Assembly (NCBI RefSeq): GCF_028554725.1
Contig: NC_071669.1
Location: forward strand, 51,205,001 to 51,269,000
Origin: Zeugodacus cucurbitae
Taxonomy: Eukaryota > Arthropoda > Insecta > Diptera > Tephritidae
Reading direction: 5' to 3'
DNA length: 64,000 nucleotides
Shown: piece after piece, positions 24,721 to 37,559 of the stretch
Layout: every line of letters begins with the position of its first letter
Position numbering within the stretch: position 1 is the first letter of the stretch
The notes under the pieces: generated by a model
What the model was told of the DNA's origin: nothing
The model's input: the letters and a program-made list of their open reading frames with translations, nothing else
The model's database searches: none
Translations under genes and position numbers: made by a program

Positions 24721-26035
24721 ACAGCTGTTTTTTGTTTTACGACTGCTTCCTCTTCGTTTTCTTTAAAAAAAATTTCTTTGGCGTGCCAAATGTTATATTA
24801 GCAATTCACAAATATATCAGTTATTGTGTTTTGTTTTTATTTTTGTATTTTTTAAATATTTATTTCTTTTTTTTCTATTATTGCTTTCTCCGTTAGGTTT
24901 GTACGACTTGTAATTAATGCAAAATACATAAATTAAAAGCATTAATGGCGAGCGGGTGGCCAGCTGCTAGCAACAACAGTAACTACATTTTTTTTTTTTG
25001 AAAATTTGTAAATATGAGTTTGCAGAAAGAAAGACTGGCACGCAGTTTGAAATAACCGAGCTATGACTCTTGAGGTATTTTTAGGTTATGTTTTTATTTT
25101 TATTTTATTTTTTCTTCATTTAATCAATGAAATGAAAATAATTATAATTTACTTCACCGTTAAGGTCACGGAAGATTTGGTAGATTTTGCTATTGTCTGC
25201 AATTTTTTGTTTTGTTTTTGGTTGCTTTTGAGAATGCAAATTACCGATATTTAAATTTCTAAATTTTTTTCCTGATTTCGCTCATAACTATTATTATTGT
25301 TATTATTGTTTTGAGATGCTGTGCTAAAAATCTGCAGTGATGTCATGCCTCGCTTCGGCATTTTGCAGAGTGCAAAGGTATACTTTCTACTTTCCAAAAA
25401 AGCTTTTAGTAAAAATTGGTTACACGCAGCCATATTTGTTGTTTTTCTAATTTATGATTCTAACACATTTTTTCACTTTTTATTGTCAAGCCACTTCCTA
25501 TGCTAAAAGCAAAGATTTTAATAGCACAAACTTGATGACACCCACTAAAAATTTTTTAGTCTGAAGAAAGCAGAAATAGTTAAAGTATGACTAAAGCTAA
25601 GCGCAGATTGTGACATTAGAGCAAGTTGGCAATAATGAAATCTGTTAAAGACAATAAAAATATGTGTGAACTTCAGTTTTTTTAAGAGCATTTAGAATTA
25701 TTGGTACAAAGAAATGTTTTCACTTCTGTTTTACTTGATATCAATAAAATTAATTGAGGAATATTCCTAAACATTTTTTTTGAACTTAACTGAACAAAGT
25801 ATCAAATCAAAACAATGATTTAGATGACACGTGAAAGAAGTACAAAAAATCGGCTAGGAATCGGCCAAAAATTACAGATGCTGAATATTTTGACAGATAC
25901 TGGCCGATGCTGGTGCCATGCTCGATCGATTAATCGGTCGGACTTTGTTATTTTTAATTTTTTTATTCTTATCCTTCGTATGCTTAATAAATCTCGAGAA
26001 CGGAAATCAAGTCCAGGCACTAATCTGTTGGCTAG
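24721..26035. other. Noncoding DNA, nothing recognised
   Basis: T-rich stretches; frames of 60-71 codons at 25,063-26,039 overlap on opposite strands and show no family features. AATAATAACAATAATAACAA (minus-strand) repeat near 25,290. Confidence 0.4.
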
Positions 26036-26690
26036 GTAAGTAGGTAGCTACGGTGGACGTCCGACGACACACCAATGCCTTTAGAAGGCTCATCGTAAAA
26101 CCACCGGAACTGAAATCCCCTCATACTACCATAATCTCTCTAAACCACTCTGCTGCCCTGATAAAGCTAAACAATTCAAAAAGCTTTATATGAGCAATTT
26201 CCGTGATATCGAAAGAATCCGTGACCGATAGTCGGCATGTAACACACTCTTCTCCTTCTCTTCTTCTTCATTTTGTGGTATCTCCATTCTGCGGGGGTGA
26301 CTTCCAATTAGACAATTAGCACTTCTACTATAGTTCTTATGTCAGGTCTTTTAAATTTCAATAATGGACATATACGTTCCTGATTCCATTCGTGTCACGT
26401 TTGTCTGCTTGTTAAGAAAATCAGGTATTGTTTCCGTCGTGACTCAGCCAAATTTATGACAAATTTATCATATTATTGTCTGTATGCGGCCATAGGCCTG
26501 TAGGTAGGTATAGTGGATGTCAGATGACGCAACTAGGCCTCTGGGAGGCCCATTGTGTATCCACCGGCGGCATGTATAGTATATTCCTACTTTATTGGAA
26601 TCTAGCTGTAGAGTTGTGCTTTTTCTGGTTAGTTCATCATAGTTGCCTGGAATATCACTGTACCCATTGCCAGGAAGCCTCTTACACTAA
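26036..26690. repeat. Pair of related short interspersed segments
   Basis: 26,038-26,110 (GTAGGTAGCTACGGTGGACG, then TCCGACGACACACCAATGCC, AGAAGGCTCATCG, CCACCGG) and 26,502-26,570 (GTAGGTAGGTATAGTGGATG, then TCAGATGACGCAACTAGGCC, GGAGGCCCATTGTG, CCACCGG) are diverged copies in the same orientation about 464 bp apart. Either a tandemly duplicated unit or two insertions of one short family. No coding role; the 73-codon frame at 26,476 lies within it. Confidence 0.5.
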
Positions 26691-26744
26691 CATGTAAGTC
26701 GAGGCATTCGTTCACTTTCCTAGAGGAAATCCTTAAATACTCTA

Positions 26745-27252
26745 GTGATTTCAGTGCTTTTTTAGAAAAGTGGCCGTGGCCCCGCTCCTAATAAATTTTA
26801 TTTGAGGTTTGGAATCAGTTGTGGAAAAATTGTCGAAACCGGATTATAACTTTTCAAGGCCCCGGATATCGAACATGAAGAACTAAGTGTCAAGGGGTAA
26901 TTTTTCACCGAAAATAACGGCAAATCTCTCAGAAATTATTACTGTAACTGAGAGGTAATATTTTTCTTCCAATAGTGTGTCTCTGTACCAAAAATGCTTA
27001 AAATCGGGTCATAACTTCCCGTAGCTTTCATTAATCCAGTTATATGGTTTTAAAAAATACGGTTGGCTTTATTCCGCATATATCGATTAATATGTGAGAT
27101 ATTTCAGCAAAATGGTATCATGATTTTCGTATTCTATTTGACTTTATTTCGAGTATATCTGTCAAATTGTGTGTTATTTTTAAAAAATTACATCAATAAA
27201 TTGCGAGAGTATAAAAGTTCGGTGGCACCCGAACCTTGCCTTTCTTACTTGT
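26745..27252 (-). mobile_element. HINE-A fragment with 5' terminus
   Basis: Reverse orientation. The minus strand starts AAACAAGTAAGAAAGGCAAG with the GTTCGGGTGCCACCGAAC hairpin, then TTTTATACTCTCGCAATT. It stops around the GGGGCCACGGCCACTTTTCT block, so the GTCY-like centre and 3' hairpin are missing. Confidence 0.75.
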
Positions 27253-30200
27253 TTCTACTAATTTTCTGTTGGTATTGGCGCTCTTTTTACTTTTGTATGC
27301 TTTACTATTTCGAACACTTCAGGCGATAGAGTAATAATGTGGGGAGAAATGTATGCCAAAAGCACACGGCGGGGTTGAGGAATGTTAGCGAATATTTTTA
27401 TTTTTAAATTAGTAAAATAAGGAGTCGAATTTCATCTCTGGCATGAGCAAGTCAATTTTATCTGTAACAGTAACTGGCAATGCATTTGCTGGCATAGATG
27501 AGCCAACATTCATTAATATCAATTTCTATCGACAGTTCCGCTTTTTCTGAAAAAAATATGGCTTAAAAATTCATTTATGTATCATCTAACGAATTTTCAG
27601 GCATCTCGAATTGATTTTCTCTCTACAAAATATAGTTTTCAATCAGTCAGTAAATGTCAAAGTTATTCAATGTTTATATAACGTGGTAAATGGCAAAATT
27701 ACGAGCAGAGTAGGTAAATGGCGTTATGAAACGTCTGGAAACCCTCCACACTCCAGATTTTTAATTTATAAGTTTTTGAATCCTATTTCAAATAATCACA
27801 TTTTGTTGAAACATACTTATTGGAAATATTTCATCATAGAAAATATTATAACCACAACATTTCATCACGAGGTCTGTTGCCAAAACAACGTATGTGTCGC
27901 GTAGGCACTGACACCGCCAGTGGTGGCACAATTTGGAAATTCCAACGTATTAAATCACAATTCAATTCAATTAAAAACGCATTGATATACATATATTTAT
28001 CTATATATATGTGATTATTGTCGCTGGAAAAACAACTTGAATGCGGCGAATTGTTTTTGCAGCAGCAAGTTCGTTGCAAAAGTCTTTTGTTTTCGCAGGT
28101 TTTTTACACGCATATAGCAAAGTAGCAAAGCATCAGCCTTGAGCAATCATTGCATTAGCGCACATAATTGCCGAATCAATGGCCTATTTGGCCTATTTAG
28201 AAACGTAACGCCAGCAGGTTTCTTGAATATATCTATTTTTTATTCGTGTGATAATTTTTGGTTGCTTTGTAAAGCAGTTTTTTTCTGAAATGCTTTTGTG
28301 TATTTTTTTTTGTAATTTTAAAACTTTTTTTTTGTTTTTTTTTTTTTTTAAGCTTTTTTGTTATTATTGTTACTATGCTTTTTGCGGCTTTTTGTTTAGC
28401 TTGTCTCACTCGCGTGTCCGCGATTGCCGATTACCAAGATTACCATTGTATTACAATGGCGGTGTGTAAGCCGCGCTATTGGCATAACAACAATGTAAAC
28501 ACAAATGCAAAGCGTAACAAAAATAGCAAACAACAATAAAAATAAGCAAAAGACATTATGTGTTATCAAATAAAGCACAGACAAAAGACAGAAGACTACT
28601 AGCCGACTTCAGTTGAGTTCCCAAAACGCCAGCGCAACCAGCAACGTGACGCCAAGGCATTGTGTTGTCATCTCTTGCGAGTGACTTCGTGTATATATGT
28701 ATGTATATATGTGGCATGTTGCGCGCTAAAGCCACTGAACTTTGCCATTGTATGTTGGAAAATGCAAATTCGATTCGATTTCATCATTGTTGTTTGAACC
28801 TCATCTCATTACTCACAGCACACTAAGAAACATTGCATGCAGTTACCCTCACGCAGCACTTGCCACGAACGCACACATACACCACACGCAGACAGTTAAG
28901 TGTGGATTTCAGCAACTGAAGCTGCCGCATGCTGCAGAAAGTCCAAAAAAAAAAACAAAAAAATTTCAAAACCAAAGCGCTCAAATAATTGCCTTCGAAA
29001 TATCTCTAAATCTCTTCTCTCGCTTAATTATTAGCTTTTGTCGCTTGCCGCACGACTTTTGATGTAACAAATTTACAGCTAAAAGATGATATAGTCAAGC
29101 GGCAGAAGATGACAGCTAAAGCAACAACAACTAGAAGAAGGTTTAATTTTAATTGCTTTAACGCCAGGTGGTCGCCAGCGTAGAATTGAAATAGATGAAA
29201 ATAATAAATAATAATACCCGAAACAGTTAAGGTCGTTTCTTTGCGGCGAAATTCCGAAAGACCGAAAAGAATTTGCAAAAAAATGCAAAATAGTTGTGTA
29301 GACAATGGAGACTAGCGCGCTTAGTAGGCCATTGGAGGGACAATAGCTACTAATCATACGAAAAGAAAACACCGAAAGAAGCTATGCTAACTTTGTGAGT
29401 CATCGGTGAGCTATCTGGCAATGAATAAACGGTCAATACACAAAAATAGCCGCCCCAAAATGGGTCAAATATGAGCGATTCTTGTTCTTGTACTGAGCAA
29501 ACGTTGACCGAATGGAGGGATATTGTTTACATATAGCAACAAACACGAACAAAACAAAAACAAATATATATAAAATTAAAGGCGATATACAACAACAATA
29601 ATAAAAAATATTTAAAAAATTACAACAACAACACAAAAATTTGGAAATATTATAACAATAAAAACAAAGAATATAAAAATAAAATAAAAATAAAAACAGT
29701 TCATAACAACAACAAAAAATACAAAAAATTGATAAAAAATACAAAAAATTTACAAAAAATTACAACAACAATAACAACAAAAATAAAATAAAAAAATCAA
29801 TACCAATAACAACAAAAATTTGTGTCAAAAAGCCTACAACGCTCGTAAACAGCACAAACAATAGCGTCTTCACATGTCGCTTTAAGGTGTTTGTATGTGT
29901 GTACATATGTCCGCTGTATGTTTACTACTCAAATGAATAATTCAGCAAATAAAATATTTTTTTTTTTTAATTTTTTGTTTTTGTTTTTCTAAGATATTTA
30001 TTAATGAATATCAATTTTTGTCGCTGCGGCCGCAAATGGGCAACAACAATAAATTGGCACACATATTTTTGCGACTGAATAAGCGAAGCTCAAATTTGGC
30101 GATTCCTTCACTTCCTGGGTGAATGCAAAAAACACAACAAATTAATTTACAATATGACAGATGTTTTTGTTAGGAAATTGGGTTTTTATTGCTACCGCTT

Positions 30201-30402
30201 TACTTCGTTCAAGAGAAAGGCGCTTAAATGTAGGCAACAAAACATTTTAATGCATGATATTTTACGATATTTAATGGCGTTCAGCCTTAATTCATATTTT
30301 CAATATTTATTTTTTAATTTAAAAAATTATTTATTTGATTCAAACTTTTTTCTGTCTTATAAATACATATTTAAAGAAAAATTTCTGAAATTTTCAAAAA
30401 AA
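27253..30402. other. Noncoding DNA with homopolymer and CAA tracts
   Basis: T-runs at 28,318-28,352, CAA/AAT-rich DNA at 29,550-29,820 and 8-12 base A or T runs throughout. 28,600-28,900 has mixed composition but no gene. Antisense frames of 93-103 codons at 29,024-29,744 are leucine/phenylalanine-rich translations of the repeats. Confidence 0.45.
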
Positions 30403-31884
30403 AAACAAGTAAGGAAAGGCTAAGTTCGGGTGCAACCGAACATTTTATTAAGATAACATACAAATTAACCCATAAATTCGGCATAAAGTTTAATAGAATA
30501 ACGAAAATCGTCATATATAGATATGAGGGCTGAGGTAATCCCTGAACCGATTTCGTTCATTTTCATCAGCAAGGTACACTATATCCAAGACGATACGCTC
30601 ACTTAATTTTGCTAAGATAGCTCACATATTAACCAATACATATGTATATGCGGAATAAAGCTCACCGTATTTTTGAAAAACCTACAATGAGGTATATGGA
30701 GATGATATGACCCGATTTTAATAATTTTTGGAAAAGAGACACACTATTAGAAGAAAACAATTTCCTCTGAATTAAATTGAGATATCTGAGAGATTTACCC
30801 ATATTTTCGGTTAAAATTTATTCTTAGGCGCTGAGTTCAACATGTTCGATATCTGGGGCATTGAAAAGTTATGATCCGTTTTCGACAATTTTTTCGCAAG
30901 TGAAGCCAGAGATGATATGCACTATTTGTGTAAAGTTTTATTCCGCTATCTTCATTGGTTCCTTATGTTTGCATTATAAAGTGAAGGAATAAGATGGAAT
31001 TCAAAATTGAGTTATAAGGAAAGTAGTCGTGGTTGTAAACCGATTTCGCCCATTTTTTGTGCGTGTTATCAAGAAACTATTACAAACCAAGTTTCATTCA
31101 AATCGGTCGAGTAGTTCCTGAGATATGGTTTTTGACCCATAAGTGGGCGATGCCACGCCCATTTTCCATTTTGTAAAAAAATCTGAGTACAGCTCCCTTC
31201 TGCTATTTCTTCTGCAAAATTTAGTGTTTCTGACGTTTTTCGTTAGTTAGTTAACCCACTTTTAGTCAATTTCAACCTAACCTTTGTATGGGAGGTGGGC
31301 GCGGTTATTATCCGATTTCAACTATTTTCATGGTGTGTGGTGGGGTACATAAGAGAACCGACTTCAGAAAGTTTGGTTTATATAGCTTTATTGGTTTGCG
31401 AGTTAAATACAAAAAACCGATTTGTGGGCGGGGCCACGCCCACTTCCCCATTAAAATTACATCCAAATATGCCCCCTCCTAGTTTGATCCTTTATTCCAA
31501 ATTTTACTTTTATAACTTCATTTATGGCTTAGTTATGACCCTTCATGTGTTTTTGGTTTTCGCCATTTTGTGGGCGTGGCAATGGTCCGATTCTGCCCAT
31601 TTTCGAACTTGATCTTCTTATGGTGCCAAGGAATATTTGTGCCAAGTTTCGTCAAGATATCTTAATTTTTAGTCAAGTTACAGCTTGCACAGACGGACAG
31701 ACGGACAGACGGACAGACGGACGGACGGACAGACATCCGGATTTCAAATATACTCGTCACCATGATCACTTTGGTATATATAACCCTATATCTAACTCGT
31801 TTAGTTTTGGGTGTTACAAGCAACCGTTATGTGAACAAAACTATAATACTCTCTAGCAACTTTGTTGTTGCGAGAGTATAAAAA
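30403..31884 (+). mobile_element. HINE-A element, best complete copy
   Basis: About 1.48 kb, noncoding. The 5' end reads AAACAAGTAAGGAAAGGCTA then a GTTCGGGTGCAACCGAAC hairpin. Near the 5' end other copies carry TTTTATACTCTCGCAA, which is the inverse of the 3' terminus TTGCGAGAGTATAAAA. The 3' hairpin pairs ATACTCTC (31,847-31,854) with GAGAGTAT (31,872-31,879), with an inner GCAAC/GTTGC stem. A (GACA/GACG)n tract lies at 31,690-31,733. A GTCY-type microsatellite, subterminal inverted repeats and a 3' stem-loop are the described hallmarks of DINE-1/Helentron-associated elements, so a nonautonomous Helentron relative is inferred. Confidence 0.75.
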
Positions 31885-32009
31885 TTAAAACTCCTCCATT
31901 GCGTCGTCATTTCCGGTGACTCCTCGGAAAAAAGGTGCGTCCGTGTTGTCATAATAACTCTTGACAGGATCATCCAAAATAAAAAAGCAATAATAAGTGT
32001 TTTAGGTTA
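31885..32009. other. Noncoding DNA between elements
   Basis: Nothing recognised. Confidence 0.3.
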
Positions 32010-32366
32010 GACCATAAACTCGTGCTTGAACGAAGGAAAGACAAAAAAGTAAAAATTGGAATTTTGGCAGACATTTTTCCAAAAAAATAATATAGTTGTA
32101 ATTGAAAAAAAATAAAATCCTTCGTTCAAGCTCGAGTAAATTGTATTTCGTACACCTGTGCAAAATTTCATCAAGATCGGTTGAGTAGTTTTCGAGAAAA
32201 GTTGACAACCGGCTTTGAAAACACAGTTCCGAGAAAAACGCGTATAAGTTTTTAGTAACAATACTACTTGACTTGGAGCGCACACCTTCGAAAGGCTGTA
32301 TCTCCGAAACTATTATTCGGATCGACAAAAAATCGATTTTTTGAATCCACGAAACCCATGTAACCC
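32010..32366. mobile_element. Degenerate TTAA-type MITE relative
   Basis: Contains the group's internal words GAGAAAAACGCGTATAAGTT and AAAAAATCGATTTTTTGAA, followed by CCATGTAACCCTTTAA, which resembles a right end next to TTAA. A matching left end was not found. The 92-108-codon antisense frames are products of this repeat. Confidence 0.45.
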
Positions 32367-32370
32367 TTTA

Positions 32371-35300
32371 AATCATTTTCCATACCGTAAATTTGGTTTT
32401 AGATTTCGAGATCCCGATATACAAACATTAAAATTTTTATGAAAAGTATATATTGAACTATATGCCGAACTCATACCGATTTTTGAAAAATTTCGAAATT
32501 TCGGGACTGAATTTTTCGAGATTATACTATTTAAGTAGCAAAATCTTCGGGGTATCTTTGTCAATTCACAATTACATACATACATTTTAATCATGCATAC
32601 TATTTAATCCAAATCCCGAAGAAATTTATGAATAAAATGAAATAAAATCTACAAAACATGTTTTCTATGTTTAAATTACACAGACTAAGACTACATTTAT
32701 TATATTTTATAATTAACGGTACATTACATGCATACTTAAATTACAAATCACAACGAAAAGACATTAAATTAGTTCCACCATCAGGTACAAAGAATAAATA
32801 AAGCGATCTGCGTTAAATCGCTGGTAATTACAAATAAAATATTTGGCATGTCTAATAGTTTGCATAGATGTCAGTGCACACAAAGTAAATATTTATTAAA
32901 GAAAAGAAAAAAATTATAAAAATAAAATAAAAATAATAGTCATTTGTCTAGTTGTTTCTTCATGTTTGCCTGCCACTTGTCAGCTGAGCTTTAAAGACGT
33001 TAAACCTGTGCGGCCGATGACTAAGGGCGCGTTCCAATGGCCTGCCGCCTGGCTTGTTTATTTGCCTGTTTGTTTATGTTTACTGCATTTTTGCATTAAA
33101 GCATTGAATAATTATTAAACGCTTGGAAATTAATATTCAAATCGATTTTTTACACAGCCGCATGTGTTTTGTTTCGTTTTGTAATTGCTTGTTCTTGAAA
33201 TGTAATTGGTGCTATTGGGAATGCGATTTGTTCAAAATTAATAAATAATTGTAAATTGTTTGAAATTGCTGGACAAGAGACATGCAACAGGTAAGCCAAG
33301 TCTTCAAAGTCATTTTTAATTACCTATAACAAATAACTGGGAGTTTTTTCTTATAAATTAGCTTTAAGGAATTTTAATCAGAACTCAAAAAAATCAATTA
33401 AGTAAATTTAAGTTTTTAACAAAATTGCAAAATTGTGTAATATTTTTCTTTATTCAAAATTCAAAATATTGTAAAGCATGCAATGCGACTATTAAAATAA
33501 ATATGTTAATTGAAGAAGTTGAACTGAGGATTTCAGGAATGTTGTCAGGCAACTTTGTATATATATAAATTGTTATTTTTCATTTCAAAAAATATTTTAA
33601 TTAACATTTTTTTATTTTATTCAATATTTCATTCATAAACTTTTTCTTTCAAAATTACTTTTTATATAAAAGCAACAAATTAAAAATTTATGACGAAATT
33701 TTAATAAAAATTATTTCAGTTTTAATTTGTTTATATAATTTTCAATTTCTGTTAAAAAAATAATTTCTTTTAGAAAAAAATTAAATTGAATTATAGTATA
33801 AAATGAAGCTGGCAATAGCCTTTATTCTAAAAATGGCTTCTTACTTTATTTTTTCTAAATCATACAAGATCGCTAATTAAAAATAGCCTAACTTTTTTGT
33901 TCCTTCTATTACTTTATTTGAATAAACAGCCTCTTCCAACCTTATTATACAAAAAACTAATAATTTTGACTAAATAGATCCCGAGTTACACTCTAGATGT
34001 TTGTTCGATTCGCCACCATTTTTCTCGCTATGGTTTTTTGTTAAACAAAAAATGGATTTGAAAGCAAGAACAAAGTCGAAACTCATTAAGGGGATAAGTT
34101 AACTCTTCTTACTTGGGTATTCTTGCAGTTATTTATGGTAGTTTTGTGTTCGATTCGTTACTCTTCAAGACTTATCGAATCAAGGCAAAGGACTTATCCA
34201 TATTCACCATAAAATCATCAGCAATCCCGTGGACGGAATTATTTACAGAAATAATAAATCACTACTTTATAAGAGGATCCCAGACTTGCATCCATGTTGT
34301 GAATGTCCTAACTTTAAAAAAATCTCTTCGAGATATGTTTACTGCATTATTTAATAATGTTTTGAGAGAACTTTTTATGTATAAAAACAAATCTAACTTT
34401 TTTGCACCCAAACATTTTAAACCGTGCGAAAATAAATATGATTTTCACTTAAAATCTTCACATAATTTTGTTACCAGTTTAAAGGATGGTGAATGAAACA
34501 TTAAAAGTATAGGAAAAATTCTGACAACAGTTTTCTAAACAAATTACGATTACTTATCATCAGGAAATGAAATAATCTCGTATTAAGGCGGTATTCTTGT
34601 ATAGAGGCATGAATTTGAAAACATTTTTGAGCTTCATAAAATAAAAAAGGAATCAATATATTTTCTATCTCTTTTTTATAACTTCACGGTCTCAAAAAAA
34701 ATGCGCACGAGATCATACCCACAATTCAAAACCTCCTAGCAATATTAAAAATAAAAGATGACTAGTAATCTAGAGTAATGTTGATATGGGCGGAAAAGGG
34801 AAAACTTTTTTTTTACAAAAAGGAGAATGAAAAAATAATGAATTTTTGTATCATATTTTTTGACTTTTCGAATAAAAAAAAAACATTAAACATTGGCAAT
34901 GAGGCTAGTTTCTACAATAAAGATGCCTGAAAAAAATACTATGCAAAATTTTGAGGTAAATTGGTTTTGTACAATTTGAGAAATCGTGGATATTGTTTTG
35001 AAAAGGACAGATTCGAGAAAAACTAGTTTAAAGTTTTGTGTCAAGCTGAGCCAGTAAGAATGCCGTACCAAGAAAATTCCTTTATCTCCTTATTCTTATT
35101 CTTAATAGATAAACTTTGAAAATATAAAAAAAATTACATCAGAATAGCACTTAATAGCACTGAAAGAGGAAATTATTTGAATTTAGTTGGTTCGAAATTG
35201 CTTCCTTACGCAAAATTTACATTTTCAATGGAGTTATGTTATTGCCACAGAATGAACGAAAATGTTACAAAAGTGTTCTGGTCCCCAAAATTAATTTTGA

Positions 35301-36359
35301 TTTTAATTTAAAACCACATATGTCAATTACCATATGTCATATCGAAGGAATGTACGAAGTATGGTCGGAAATTTTCCTATAAATAATATTATGACAGATG
35401 GAACAAAACACTTGATAGTATATCTTTCATATCGATGAAATATATTTTTATTTTTATTGTGTTTATTTCAGTTCGGAGAGCATTTTCGTCAAATTCCTTT
35501 TGTAACATCTATACCATTTGTTGCAAAAAAGGTCAGAACAAGTGAAAAATTCATCACACAGTCAACCTCAACTTCCTCATATTTAACTCTCTTTAAATTT
35601 TTGCTGTTTCAGAACTCAAAACAGAACGGTTAATAAAGCGTTACAAACTATAAAACCAATGCGAGATCAATATTTGTATAAAAAATGTAATGGTTGTATG
35701 TTTCAATATAAAAAAAATTTACTGTATAAAATTTTATACCGATTAATTTTTTTTTACCAAAAACATTTTTTAATTTTTTTTATTTTAATTTTTTATTTAT
35801 CAAATTTTTTTCCATCAAAAATTTTTTTATTAAAAAATATATATGTTTTTTTTTAATTTAAACACATGCGCACGCATATTAAACAAATAAATAACACATG
35901 AACACTATAAAAAAGAAATTTACTGCACATAATTTATAGCGCAACGCATTGCATAAACATTTTTATTATTTATAGTTCATGAATTCGAGGCATTTATTAC
36001 TCACCGCCAACGCTGTAAGCATCCAACAATTCCGCCACATTTTGAAACTTTTCGATTATAAAGACACTTATTGCTCGCTATAAAATGCAATGCAACACTT
36101 TTACTGTTATAGCTTCCGGGTGTTTTGTTGTTTTTTTTTTTTTGTTAAAACGTGAGTTAAAATTTTTTCAAAAAAATTTCTGCAATCAAATTGAGCTTTT
36201 TGTTTCAATAAACAAATACTTTTCCACGTTTGTTGGCTTTGTTTTTGGGAATTTTTCGATTTCAATTAAAAAGCGCTTTTCAAGTGCAACGGAAACCAAT
36301 TGTAGTCATAAAATAATCAAGAAAAAAAAAATGCAAGAAAAGTGAAAACAAAAACAAAA
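32371..36359. other. Long AT-rich noncoding tract
   Basis: No supported gene. 34,890-35,110 includes GAGAAAAACTAGTTTAAAGT and related words, so an old MITE relative may lie there. The 127-codon frame at 34,113-34,496 has no recognisable domain and is within the length expected by chance in DNA this AT-rich. Confidence 0.45.
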
Positions 36360-37260
36360 GCAACGTTGCAACGTAAACTACTTGCAGCACGCAACTTGCA
36401 ACACCAGTCGCGAGGCGTTTAATTACTAGCGCTCGCTAGACGCGCGGCGAAGAAAGCAAAATGCAAAAATCTATAAAGCGAGTTCGCGTAATTTTTGCAA
36501 ATTTAACGCTTTTTTATAGACAACCTGATTCGCATACAATGCGTTTAACGCGTTTCCGTTTATGATTTTGACTTATGCGCGCGCGCACCGACACACACAC
36601 TCACACAAACACACGCAAGTAGTTTGAATTTACGTAAGCGCAGTGTTGGCAATGCAATTCGTTATGTTATTTTTGTTATTGTTGCTTTTTCTGTAAAAAT
36701 CGATCACTTTTGTTTATTGCGGCGTTCGCAGTGACACTTTGTAAACTGAAGCAAAAGTTCAAAACTTGAGCAACTCGAGTTACGACGACTCACGCTCACA
36801 CTTCCTAACTGGCTCAAACGCTTCGCATGCGCTTCAATCACTCTCCGCGTGCGTTTTTTTCACTCACTGCACTATGCGCTACTCACTCAAGTGTCTTCGG
36901 ATGACTGCCACACAAAACGCGTTCGTACGATTGATTTTCGCGTAGTTCGCTACACTTTTGTTACAACGCCACGAAAGTCGCGTCGCTTATTGCATTCACA
37001 CGTCCGTCAACGAAGCTGGCTAAAACGCCACTAAAAGCCGAGCTAAACAATATTGAGTTTAAAACTGAACTGAAAGCCAGCCGACAAGCGTTGGATTGAA
37101 CGCGCGGCAGCAGATGCGGCGGCGGCAAAGCGCCACACAAGCGGCGCGCCGCTAGCTTTGCTGTAACGTCATTCGATACTCCACATAATCGCATCGCGTT
37201 GAGATTGTGGGTGTTTCTGCGTTGTCTAATTCCAAGCGGGCCACACTGCGGCGCGTCGTT
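36360..37260 (-). promoter_or_regulatory. CpG-rich promoter/5' leader candidate, minus strand
   Basis: The most CpG-rich stretch of the window outside transposons (GCGCGCGCACCGACACACAC at 36,578; CGGCGGCGGCAAAGCGCC; GCGGCGCGCCGC near 37,141). On the minus strand TTTCAGTTCAGTTTTAAACT gives two overlapping initiator matches (TCAGT, A at 37,071 and 37,066). It is followed by leader-like sequence without long frames (AGTGTAGCGAACTACGCG, GTGCAGTGAGTG). This fits a gene whose coding exons lie to the left or outside the window behind a long first intron. No splice donor was identified. Confidence 0.3.
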
Positions 37261-37559
37261 TATTGTTGTTGTGCGCGCTCGGTTAGCAGTGCAAAATATT
37301 TGTGGCCCTTAGGCTGTGCGAGCTCCCATTGATAGGTATCTCTTGAGCTGTCAAAGTTATTGAGTTGTCGCGATGAAATCAATTTTTATATTTAGCCAAG
37401 GCCAATTGCTTCTTATACACCGAAATGTCGATGATTCGATAATAGTTTTGGCCTAAATTATTAGAAACTTTCGCCAAAATCTCAGTGGATTTCGTAATAG
37501 TAAAAGGAATGTGAAAGATTTGACCTATTTTGATGTGGACAAACTAAAGACATGTTTTT

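Noticed and set aside
34113..34496. 127-codon open frame on the plus strand
   Set aside because: No recognisable domain or motif; a frame this long is expected about once by chance in this much AT-rich DNA.
36961..37194. 77-codon minus-strand frame in the CpG-rich region
   Set aside because: No domain or signal; position just around the putative initiator makes a leader more likely than a protein.
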